A stretch of DNA of 64,000 bases, from NCBI GenBank assembly GCA_964017185.1, contig OZ024875.1, positions 27,537,456-27,601,455 on the forward strand, read 5' to 3'. Source of the DNA: Rugalucina vietnamica (taxonomy: Eukaryota > Mollusca > Bivalvia > Lucinida > Lucinidae). This document shows positions 1 through 12,600 of this stretch, one piece after another. The first letter of the stretch is position 1; each line of letters starts with the position of its first letter. The notes under the pieces were generated by a model. That model saw nothing but the letters and a program-made list of their open reading frames with translations. It had not been told where the DNA came from and did no database searches. The translations under genes were made by a program, and so were the position numbers.

Positions 1-112
1 TTTGAGCAAAAATAAGAAAAATATCAAAATTTTTCCAATGAAATTTTCACTTTTTTAAGCTGATTAAAAAATCTCTGTATATTGCATGGGCAAGTTTTCG
101 TAATGTGATAAC
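1..112. repeat. MITE-2 fragment
   Basis: Matches one arm of the palindromic MITE-2 family (TTTGAGCAAAAATAAGAAAA ... TATTGCATGGGCAAGTTTT). The other arm lies outside the window. The rest up to exon 1 is intron with nothing recognised. Confidence 0.6.
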
Positions 113-423
113 ATTAAACCATATGCTTTAGCCCTATAGCCAAAATAGTGAGATCCACTTTTGGATTTCTGACCTGACACAAATTAGCCTGCTGAGCTAC
201 AGAAATTAGCTTGACTCTAATTTCTAAATCATTGTCTGTGGCCAGTTTGTAAAATGTATTGAACTAAGTTGAAAACCCTTCAGAGAGGTTTCCTTTTGAT
301 GTAGCTCATAATACAAGAATACTTTTTATATTAAAATCTTTAAAAAAGAAATAAAAAAAAATTAGAAATGAAAAAGAAATAGAAGATGAAAAAGAAAGTT
401 CCAACTTACACATCTGCTTCTAG

Positions 424-657
424 GTGTGATTTTGGTTTCTCTGGCCCCTCCTGCCATGATCCTGTGGTCCCTAATCCCACAATCCTCCTGGAGAGTTTTG
501 AGGGTCCAGGCCTATTGACTGGCTCCACTGTTGACCATATAGCAGGGGCTACACTAGGGTACCAGTGTGATGTGCTGTCATCAGGGAAGGCTGTGGTGTT
601 TAACCAAGATGGTCATAGAGAACTGGTGACTGCAGAGCTTAATACAACAAATAATAT
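424..657 (+). CDS. RELN: RELN exon 1 of window: second half of EGF1, start of subrepeat 1B
   Basis: The acceptor (TTCTAG) is followed by one base completing a split codon, then [10 protein letters not shown], the second half of an EGF module whose first half is upstream of the window. Subrepeat 1B starts with LLESFEGPG. The donor GTAAGC follows in phase 2. An ATG at 386 lies in the intron and is not a start. Confidence 0.9.
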
Positions 658-3600
658 GTAAGCTACAAGGAACTAGAGCAATCAGCTCATACTAACTCCT
701 TTGATAACTATTCATGCAAATTTTCAAAATGTATTTTACCATTTGATTTCACTGTAATGTCCTATAATAGATATGTTATGACTATGCCTTACGTAGCATT
801 TTTGAAGAAACTTTCAATGTCATGAAAACATCTGTTACAAAATGTATTTTTGGATTAAAATTATGTCAGTTTTAGGAAAAAATATCATTGTTAGGTGTTC
901 ATATGATACAGAATCTTGCACTTAGTTCAGATCATGCATATGAAATTCATTTATATAACATGTCCACTTAAGTAAGATCCTCTATATATCAGTTAGCAAT
1001 ACCTTCAAACTAAGGGTTTGTTTCAATAATCATTGTACAACAAATCAAGACTGTCTACTATGTATGTAACATAATTATATTATTATGCAGGTATTTGCAG
1101 TTCCATATCCGTGTTGGTAGTAATTCCCCGGTCTCTGAATGCCCACCACCAGATCAGACAAAGAAACTGATCATCCTAGACTTCTCATGTGATGGTGGGA
1201 TATCATGGCATCTTCTCAAGACATTCTCTATCCAGGATTATAGAACTCCACAGTAAGTATCTGGGTTGGTAGTAATTCTCCCATCCCTGACTGCCCATCC
1301 CATTCTCCCATCCCTGACAGCCCATCCCATTCTCCCGTCCCTGACTGCCCATCCCATTCTCCCATCCCTGACTGCCCACCACCAGATCAGATCAAGAAAC
1401 TGATCATCTTAGACTTCTCATGTGATGGTGGGATATCATGGCACCTTCTCAAGACATTCTCAATCCAAGATTATAGAACTCCACAGTAAGTATCTGAGTT
1501 GGTAGTAACTCTCCCATCCCTGACTGCCCATCCCATTCTCCCATTCCTGACTACCCACCACCAGATCAGACCAAGAAACTGATCATCTTAGACTTCTCAT
1601 GTGATGGTGGGATATCATGGCACCTTCTCAAGACATTCTCAATCCAGGATTATAGAACTCCACAGTAAGTATCTGAGTTGGTAGTAATTCTCCCATCCCT
1701 GACTGCCCATCCCATTCTCCCATCCCTGACTGCCCACCACCAGATCAGACCAAGAAACTGATCATCTTATTCTCATGTGATGGTAGGATATCATGGCATC
1801 TTCTCAAGACATTCTCTATCCAGGATTATAGGTCTCCACAGTAAGTATCTGAGTTGGTAGTAATTCTCCCATCCCTTACTGCCCATCCCATTCTCCCATC
1901 CCTGACTGCCCACCACCAGATCAGACCAAGAAACTGATCATCTTAGACTTCTCATGTGATGGTGGGATATCATGGCATCTCCTCAAGACATTCTCTATCC
2001 AGGATTATAGGTCTCCACAGTAAGTATCTGAGTTGGTAGTAATTCTCCCGTCCCTGACTGCCCATCTCATCCTCCCATCCCTGACTGCCTTCCCCCGAGA
2101 AACTTGTCATCCTAGACTTCTCATGTGATGGTGGAATATCATGGCATCTTCTGAAATCTCTGATGTAAGTCTACTATGATTGTCCGGCAATTATATTGGG
2201 TGTTATATATGATTGGTTTTAATGTGTTTTTTCTCAGCTCTGCTAATATATATATTTTATTGTATTCATAAAAGCATTCTTACCAAGAGGTTTATTAACT
2301 TCACAACCATCAGTGACCTTTACTTTACATATATATATACTTGTTTGATGTCAAGCCTTTGTACTGTCTAGCGAGGTTTACCAAATTGGTCAGCCCCAAA
2401 CTATAAGGGCTGTGAGAAATACACAGCCTTCTCACCCTGGTCCGTCATTACGTACAGGAAACTAAAGCAACGTATAGATTTCTAAAGCGCAACGTATAGT
2501 TTACTAAAAAAATGGCGGATTTTGGTGGACACGAATCGGTGAGTAAGATTTGTTTATTGATTCTGATGTTCCTTTTTTGTTTATCTTAATCAAACACACA
2601 TTACGGACCAGCAAAACTATTGTGTTATTTGCCTCGATCGGTACATTCTGCAGGAAATCACCCATTTAAGTATAATGTTCGACACCCTTAGACAGCTGAT
2701 TGCCAAATCGTGTGTTTTGAACTTCTCCGAGAAGAAAACCTTATATTGTGGTCAAAGTTCGATGGTAAATGGGTTGATTTTTTATGTCGAACATAGATAC
2801 TGACCTAATAAGACGATCTGGCCAAAAAAAAAATTCAAATGTCCTTTGATAGCGAAATTATTAATGATTTTTCATTACAACGCATTCGACACCTAAAACG
2901 GTACAACGAAAAAACAACTAAAACGTTCTAATTTGGGTAAAATAAACCTTATTACGATACTATGGACTCAGTTAGATCCTCTTAATGTCTGTCCACAATC
3001 TAAAAACAATCAAAAACGTATTAACGTAAAAATTCTTGAACGAGTTGATAACTTTGTATTTACACAGAAAGGATAGGACAGGAACAACGTCGCAACAGGA
3101 ATTTCTCTTTGGGCGCTGGTTAGTTAGTTTGTGTCACTTGGCTTAACGTCTCAGTCGGTAATTCATCAGCATCACTGACACATTCTGGCCTGAAATACAG
3201 CAAAAGAATTCAATTTAGGTTTATTATACGTTAGATAAAGTAGAAAATATAGCCCAGGAATAGACACAATTAAATTTAAAATCCAAACCCAGACACCAAG
3301 CGGGAAAGATATAGACTTAAAGACAGATGTACGTAATTGAAGGCGCTCAAAGGGACGTGCGTATCTAAGAGTCGAAACGTCATTTTTACGCCGCATTCGT
3401 AACGTCAGTTTTGGCTCGAAACGTCATTTCTAGCGTCAGTTTACGTTCGGAATACGAAACTATATCCATACAATTATGCAGCGGACTTCAGAAATGTAAA
3501 AAGTTTGATACTATTTATCATTTTTGCTCAAAATATAGATTGTTGACATGTTATCCCGAAGAAAACAACATTTCTGCGACCATGGCGACAGTTAGCAATA

Positions 3601-6600
3601 TTGAATACTAAACAGTGTCGGAAATTTTGGCGCAAAATCGACGTCGCGCGTAAATTCAGCAACGACTACCTCTCTTCGCACGCCTATAGCAGGAAAACGA
3701 ATCTGGTAACTAAGGACTTTCTCGTTATCTATATATAGTTCAGGAATTTCTCTAATACATATCAGTTTTTTTAAAAAATCCTACCGTGGATTTTTTGAAA
3801 TATGTCAAGAAAATTAACAAAAAGGGGGTCTAAAAATCGCATTTTACGTTGACGTCAATGTATTTTCGCTCTCAAATTTGACGATTTTGAAGGCCGATAT
3901 CTCGAAAACAAACTCGGAACGGTATCGATTTCTTTTCATTTTCGTATGTAGGACATCAAAATACACTCACATGCAAAAAATAAAAAAAATCTACCGTGAG
4001 GTCAATTACGTACATCTGGCTTTAACAAGAACAAACATAATAGATCAACAGAAGGTTCAGGATGCCTGAACATGAAAATGTGACAACACACATGAAGAGC
4101 AAGATGACTTGCTCTTTCCAAGGAAGGTAGCGATCCGGCTTCCTTCAACTAAATACAAATTAAGCGTATACAACAGAAGCTGACATGCCAAACATACAAC
4201 AAATAGAATCACAGTAGAATCGCCTTAGAATGGTCAGCAAAAGAAATTTTACTGGAGGGCTTAAACCGGTTTTACTGGCGCCAAACCTCACCCTTAGTCT
4301 ACTGTGATTCAATAACAAACAATGTTCGGTTCTCATAGAAGCGTCCTAGTTCGTCAATGAAGCATCACAGAAAACAAAAGTAAACACTGTGATGAAACGA
4401 AAACGACTCAACAGTAACGCCGACACTGAAAAACCGCCGGGAGCAAAACAAAACAACTATTTCAACCTTGGTGGACCCGACCAGAGACATATGTTTATCC
4501 CGTAACCTTAGCTTGTTGTCAGGTCCCTCCCATCTGTAAGACAGCTTTAGTTCTGTACCGTCATTGAGTCTGAGGGCCCATGCACCCACCGGCGTGCACT
4601 TAAAGAGGAAAGTAAAGTTTTTTACCGTATCTGGATTAAAAACCTAAGCATGCAGTATATTGCATTAAATTCAACCGATTCTTCGATATCGATTGACTAT
4701 CTTTTTTTAAATTTAACAGCAAAATGATCAGATTTTGTCTTTTCATTACTCTCATCCAAAATTTTTGTTAAATTTAAACATTAAGTCGCCATAAAACTCG
4801 AGTTTGGCTTCATATGATGGTTTTGATGCCTATTTTAATGTTTTAGGGTTTAACCTGTGAGCTATATCAGCAAATCTTGAGATAAAAGTATACAAATGAA
4901 AACTTTGGATGAAATAAAACGCTACAGTAACAAAGAATGTTACATACAGTATTGTAATAAGGTTTATTTTACCCAAATTAGAACGTTTTAGTTGTTTTTT
5001 CGTTGTACCGTTTCAGGTGTCGAATGCGTTGTAATGAAAAATCATTAATAATTTCGCTATCAAAGGACATTTGAAATTTTTTTTGGCCAGCTCGTCTTAT
5101 TAGGTCAGTATCTATGTTCGACATCAAAAATCAACCCATTTATCATCGTACTTTGACCACAATATAAGGTTTTCTCCTCGGAGAAGTTCAAAACACACGA
5201 TTTGGCAATCAGCTGTCTAAGGGTGTCGAACATTATACTTAAATGGGTGATTTCCTGCAGAATGTACCGATCGAGGCAAATAACACAATAGTTTTGCTGG
5301 TCCGTAAAGTGTGTTTGATTAAGATAAACAAAAAAGGAACATCAGAATCAATAAACAAATCTTACTCACCGATTCGTGTCCACCAAAATCCGCCATTTTT
5401 TTAGTAAACTATACGTTGCGCTTTAGTAATCTATACGTTGCTTTAGTTTCCTGTACGTAATGACGGACCAGGGTGCTTCTGGTGCCTTCCTGCAGAGCCT
5501 TTTACCGACTGTCTACCTGAGTGCTGGTTCGTTGTTTAGCAGGTCTTGGCCAGCCCAGGAGAAATGGTATATCTATTATAAACCTTATATCAACGCTGTG
5601 GGTGTTTAATTGGGTGGTGATATATTGATGTCATAACATCCCAGTCCTATGTAGAAGTCCCATCAAAATAGAGGCGAGAGCCCAGCCATAGCTGTTGACT
5701 GGGATGCTAAGCAACAAAAACAAACTAACAAGCAACTTGGTTATTAACACAGAGTAGAGTTTATTGCTGTTTCTATGTATCCCTTGTTTCCAGATCTGAC
5801 TCAGTAATGTTACCCGAGTCAGCGAGAGACAGCAGCTGCAAGTTCCGCTGGTGGCAGCCCGCTCATGATGGACGGGGTCGTGATGTGTGGGCCCTGGATG
5901 ACCTCAGTTTGAACGACCACATGTTCAACACCCTGCACCTAGAAATGGGCAAGTTGGTTGATATTGGTGAACGACTGACAGTTACACATGGTAAACTGAG
6001 TGACTCTTACTGTAGAAAGATGAAAAGTCTTAGGTAATGTACATATTTTTGTGCCGGTTTTGTTACACTATCAAGTTCAGATCTTCACAAGATGTCATAC
6101 CAGGTTTAATCCAAAGTGACTAAGGTACATGTATTGGGTATAACCATCTTTGTAATTAAATTCTTTGGTAGGGCTAGGATGGCTTTTCCCGGTGTAATAA
6201 TCTAACTGGTATAGGTTAGCGTTTTGGATTGGACAGAACAGTAAGGCACGTCTTTCTAAGTTAGCATGTGGTTTGATTTGACAACAACAGTTATGATATA
6301 ACTGAAAGGTTGTTGAAAATTCACTCTGATTTCCTGTAGACATTTCAAGAAGAGCCAGAAGAAAAGCTTTGCAAAGGGAGACAGTATTGCCTTCCATAGT
6401 AAAACGAGCTGCATCATGAGAAAACCTTCAGTGTGGTGTCCCAACAGGTTATGCACAAAATGAGCTGTACAAGCACAGGAGATGGCTAGAGACTGGAAAT
6501 TTTGGATTTAGAAAGTAGAAGAACTGTACTATCCATGTAGCAAAAAACAAAGGCGCTGATCAGTTACTGCGAAGCTGATCTGCGACTTTGTTTTTGCATA

Positions 6601-9600
6601 TGCAGATTGTTGGTTTTCTCATGATGCGACTGAAATGTAATTTTATCCCTTTAGTTTCTTTCTTTCATGCTGATATACTTGTCTTCTGGCTTACTTGACT
6701 AGCATAATTTTTTCCTCCATTAGTTTTGTAGGAGTGCATGAACACGAAGACTTCAGATTCTTCACAACTGAGTCTATGCACATCGCCCCGGGATACATCA
6801 TCCAGTTTGAACTAGTCATGGGGTGTGGCCTTCCTTACTCCGAGAACATCGACAATCGCCTCTTTCTGGAGTTCTCAAGTGATCATGGGATACACTGGAG
6901 CCTTGTCGAGGACCCGTGTTTACCACCAACGGCATGTGATACAGTGAAACAGGGGACTATTTATGATTGGACACAGTATCCTGAGTGGACCCGGGTGACA
7001 GTGCCTCTCCCTGCAGCCTCATGGTGAACTTTCAAATTATATCACTAAGTACATGCAAGTTTACTGTTAGATAGACAGTTTTCTGGACAAACACACATGG
7101 TTCATTCACATTTCATATGACATATGTTGATGTTGAGTTTGACTTTAAATGATCTCCCTCTTTTAAGCATGGAATAGTTGAAATATGCCCATATTTGAAG
7201 ATCTTTGAATATCAAAGTTGTAGCTCATGCCATAACCATATTGCCATACTATACACGATCCAGGATGAGACATTTGTTACAAGGTACTGCTGACAGGTGA
7301 AATATAGCAAGAGTGTATAATTCAACATAATTTCATAAGATATGTTTAATGTTACTATGGTATTTCCAATTTTGCCATAAATTTTTTCAATTCTGCAATT
7401 TCAGGGGTCCGTCAACAAGATTCAGGATGAGACAGTCATACTGGGGCCCTACCGACACCTGGGGTATAGCCAGACTTTATATAGGCCAGAGGTGCCCTGA
7501 GATGTGTACAGGGCATGGAGAGTGTAGAGAGGGCATATGTCTGTAAGTTGTTTATTTTTTTATCCCACATGATGTTGATTTGGTTGCTCAAGATTTTGTA
7601 CTGGCAAAATTAATCCAAATATGGCAGCATCACATTTATGGATGTGCGATGATATCACAGCATAATGTTGGTTTAAATTGAAAAGTAGAAATAGAGAGAC
7701 AAGGAATCGATGCAATTAAATTTAAAGTCCCAACATAGATACCAGGTGGGCAAGAAAATACTTACAACATAACAAAACATTGATCCAACAACACAAAGAG
7801 TAGAATGACTAGCTCTTTCCCAACAAGGTAGCCATCAGGAAAGACTTTCTGGGGAAAAATGCATTGTGTGCTGAGGTGCTGTTAATGTTCAAACAAACAA
7901 ACCCATGTTCTACATACCAAACACTGGAAAGACCTTCCCCATCAATATTATCATTCCTTAATAGGGCATGTGTAAATACCAGCAATTTATTCCAACAACC
8001 TTTAATAGTCAAATAATAACATCAGATTAAAAGAAAATAAAAAGTCAGTAAGATATCTTTTTACCTAGTTAGAACCAACTAGTGGAATACCTAGCGGTCA
8101 AACACCATTCCAGGCGATTGAGGGTTACCTCTAAGCCATTTGAGCTGCATCAGGAGAAAACCAACATTTTGCATATGGGAAAAACAAAGGCGCAGATCAG
8201 CTTCGCAGTTACTGCGAAGCTGATCAGCATCTTTGTTTTCACTACAAGGATAATACAATTCCTCTACTTTCTAAATCCAAAATTTCCAGTCTCTAGCCAT
8301 CTTCTGTGCTTGTACAGCCTGGTTTGTGTCAGACCTGGTCAGAACCCAAATTGTTGGTTTTCTCACGCTCAGGCTCATATCCATTTCAGTTGTGATGATG
8401 ATTTTGAAGGGGAGTCATGCTGGCCTGCGGGGAAACTTGACGACAGGATGCAGGCTGACTTTGGGTTCCGGTACGAGCCCAAACAGGACTTCCTGCACGT
8501 GAGAGGGGGTAAGGTAGCCAGTAACAACCAGGGCTGTGGCAATATCAAAGCTGGAGAATCCATGTACTTCTATGATGTAAGTTCTAGCAAAATCAGGAAT
8601 TAAAGAATTATAAAAATCTTAACATGTATAGGATAAAGATCAAAAAGGATTTGCACATCTTAATGCTAAAGACCCATGATTCAGATTTGCCATACCATTT
8701 AAGACGACTTCATAGATAAACTTTACCATGTCACACAGGGATATTGGAAACTCATCTTTGTTTCTAGATGTCCAATGAGTACACTTTTCTATGATAACAA
8801 ATAATGATGTGTTTGTTTGTGTGTTTCTTTTAGAATGGAGTTAGAGAGCTGGTCACTCAGGACAAAGACACCACTCGCTCTGACTACCTGAACTTCTACC
8901 TGCGTATAGGGGGTGGGGATAGAGACTGTAATGGTGGGGAAGAGAGGTCAGAGGGCGTGATACTGCAGTACTCCAATGATGGAGGAGTAAGCTGGAATGT
9001 GCTGGGAGAACAGCTTCATACACAGTATGGTAAACCTAGGTATGGTTCTACTAACTTTTGTCTCTGTGTAGGGGAAGGGGATAGAGTCTAATTGGGGAGC
9101 GGGGGAGGTCAGAGGGTTTGGTACTGCAGTGCTGTAACAATGGGGAACCTGAGATGTACTGGATGAACAGTTGCAAGGTAGGAGAAAGCCAGCTCACATC
9201 AAAAATATTAATTAACAACTGAACAGGTTATGGTTAACTGTTTAAAACTCTTGTTTTATCAAAGTAAGATATTGTTGTAGTTAACAGATAAGAAATGTAA
9301 TGCAAAAGGATGATGATATAATATTTTTACAGTGATCATCTTGAAACCAAGATACCCAGTATAAAATTTTGTTGGTGGCAACCAAGGTCAACCAAGGGCT
9401 TCAACCGGTTTGGCAGTTTCCTCACTACAGTATTTTACATCTAAATTTTATTTACGCTATAATTTTGCATCTCAGACTTGTAGCAGTTGACCTGCCCCCA
9501 GAAGCTAAGACTCCCAGTACAAGGTTCCGCTGGTGGCAGCCTAGTCACAGTGGGAAAGGTTATGATCAGTGGGCTGTGGATGATATTGTACTAGGAAAAT

Positions 9601-12600
9601 ATGCCAACCTACGGTCACTGGAGGATGATTTTGATGTATGTTGATACTTATGATGATATATTAGTGTGATGGCCAAGTGTTAAAGCACAAATCACTAAAT
9701 CAAGAAGTTGGGGGGATGTGGATTGAACTGCAACAGGTACAAATTGTGTCAGCAAGATATTTTCTCCACATTGTATGTAGATGGAGAAAACCGTATGTTA
9801 AACGTGTATTTAAAATACATGCAATAGACTTTTAAATCAACTTATATTTGTGGCTAATTAGAGGGTCTCTATTAAGTTTTTGTGGTGTAGTGAAATGAAG
9901 CAGGATAAAAGTTTTCAGTAGACTTTTTGTGGTGATATATTTTCTTAACCATTTGGTATTCTTTGAAGATTACATAATCATGATGCTTTCTTGTTTTCAT
10001 TCTCTAGAATTCAGTGGACCCTCTAGACTCTGGCCTATGGCTGACTACATCTGATGGTGTGATTGGTAAATACTGTAACTCTGGCAACCCAACTCTCATC
10101 ATGGCCAATCAACAACATGATAAGTTTATAGTAACCAAGGATATGGTACTACAGCCTGGTGATGTCATACAATTTAAGGTAAATATTGACCTATCTACAA
10201 CATGCTATATTTATATCCTCCGATTACCAACATGATTTAAATACTGACCAATTAGCAGCAAGATAAGGTTATTATACCCCCCGCAAAACGAAGTTTTAGG
10301 GGGGTATACTGTTTTCAGCCTGTCTGTGATTCCGTGATTCCGTCATTCCGTCAACATTTTGACATCTTTGCTGAATAACTTAAGTAGTTCTTGCCCGATG
10401 TTCTTCAAATTTTCAACACACCTGCACCATAAGACAACACATATGTGATATGAATTTAGGGGCCAAAGGGTCAGTTTTGCAAGAGTTATGGGACTTTTTA
10501 AACCTATACATAGAATGTTTGCCATAGTGCTAATAGTGCATACTTTGTGAAATCAACTCCTCCTACAGCTTTCAATATTCTCTTTTGATACTTTGCAGAT
10601 ATGTGCCAGAGATATTGAAGATATGCATGAAGAAGTATTATGCTGAAAAAATGAATTTTGACAAATTTACAGCATTTTGAACTTAGCCAATTTTTCGATA
10701 ATTGCCATATTCAACAATGGTTGGTAGTGCATAGTTTGTGAAATCAACTCCTCCTAGGGCTTTCAGTATTTCTTTTCAATACTTTGCAGACATGTTCCAC
10801 ACATATTCAAGATGTGCATGAAGAATTATAATGCTGAAAAAATAATTTTTGACAAATTTACAGCATTTTTTAACATAGCCATTTTTTACCATTGCTTATA
10901 TACAATAATGGTTGGTAGTTCATAGTTTGTGAAATCAACTCCTCCTAGGGCTTTCAGTATTTCTTTTCAATACATTGCAGACATGCTCCACACATATTGA
11001 AGATGTGCATGAAGAATTATAATGCTGAAAAAATAATTATACCCCCCGCAAAACGAAGTTTTAGGGGGGTATACTGTTTTCAGTCTGTCCGTAATTCCCT
11101 GATTCCGTCATTCCGTGATTCCGTCATTCCGTGATTCCGTCATTCCGTCAACATTTTGACATCTTTGCTGAATAACTTAAGTAGTTTTTGCCCGATGTTC
11201 TTCAAATTTTCAACACACCTGCACCATTAGACAACACATGTGTGATATGAATTTAGGGGCCAAAGGGTCAGTTTTGCAAGAGTTATGGGACTTTTTAAAC
11301 CTATACATAGAATGTTTGCCATAGTGCTAATAGTGCATACTTTGTGAAATCAACTCCTCCTACAGCTTTCAATATTCTCTTTTGATACTTTGCAGATATG
11401 TGCCAGAGATATTGAAGATATGCATGAAGAAGTATTATGCTGAAAAAATGAATTTTGACAAATTTACGGCATTTTGAACTTAGCCAATTTTCGATAATTG
11501 CCATATTCAATAATGGTTGGTAGTGCATAGTTTGTGAAATCAACTCCTCCTAGGGCTTTCAGTATTTCTTTTCAATACTTTGCAGACATGTTCCACACAT
11601 ATTGAAGATGTGCATGAAGAATTATAATGCTGAAAAAATAATTTTTGACAAATTTACAGCATTTTTTAACATAGCCATTTTTTGACCATTGCTTAAACAA
11701 TAATGGTTGGTAGTGCATATTTTGTGAAATCAACTCCTCCTAGGGCTTTCAGTATTTCTTTTCAATACTTTGCAGATATGTTCCACACGTAATGAAGATG
11801 TGCATGAAGAATTATAATGCTGAAAAAATAATTTTTGACAAATTTACAGCATTTTTCAACATAGCCATTTTTTGACCATTGCTTATATACAATAATGATT
11901 GGTAGTTCATAGTTTGTGAAATCAACTCCTCCTAGGGCTTTCAGTATTTCTTTTCAATACTTTGCAGACATGTTCAACACATATTGAAGATGTGCATGAA
12001 GAATTATAATGCTGAAAAAATAATTTTTGACAAATTTACAGCATTTTTTAACATAGCCATTTTTTGACCATTGCTTAAACAATAATGGTTTATGTTATGT
12101 TATGTTAATAATGGTTGGTAGTGCATATTTTGTGAAATCAACTCCTCCTAGGGCTTTCAGTATTTCTTTTCAATACTTTGCAGATATGTTCCACACGTAA
12201 TGAAGATGTGCATGAAGAATTATAATGCTGAAAAAATAATTTTTGACAAATTTACAGCATTTTTCAACATAGCCATTTTTTGACCATTACTTATATACAA
12301 AAATGGTTGGTAGTGCACATTTTGTGAAATCAACTCCTCCAAGGGCTTTCAGTATTTCTTTTTGATACTTTTCAGACATGTTCCTCACATATTGAAGATG
12401 TGCATGAAGAATTATAATACTGAAAAATAATTTTTGACAAATTTACAGCATTTTTTAACATAGCCATTTTTTGACCATTGCTTTTATACAATGATGGTTT
12501 GTGAAATCAACTCCTCCTGGGGCTTTCAGTATTTCTTTTCAATACTTTGCAGACATGTTCCACACATATTGAAGATGTGCATGAATAATTTATAATACTG

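Noticed and set aside
1366-2022. Exon 2 copies as mutually exclusive alternative exons
   Set aside because: The only acceptor-like CCACCACCAG gives phase 1, while exon 1 ends in phase 2 and exon 2 also ends in phase 2; the resulting frames meet stops. No in-frame route was found.
6095-6456. Minus-strand frames in intron 3
   Set aside because: No family resemblance, overlap each other in two frames and partly cover a MITE.
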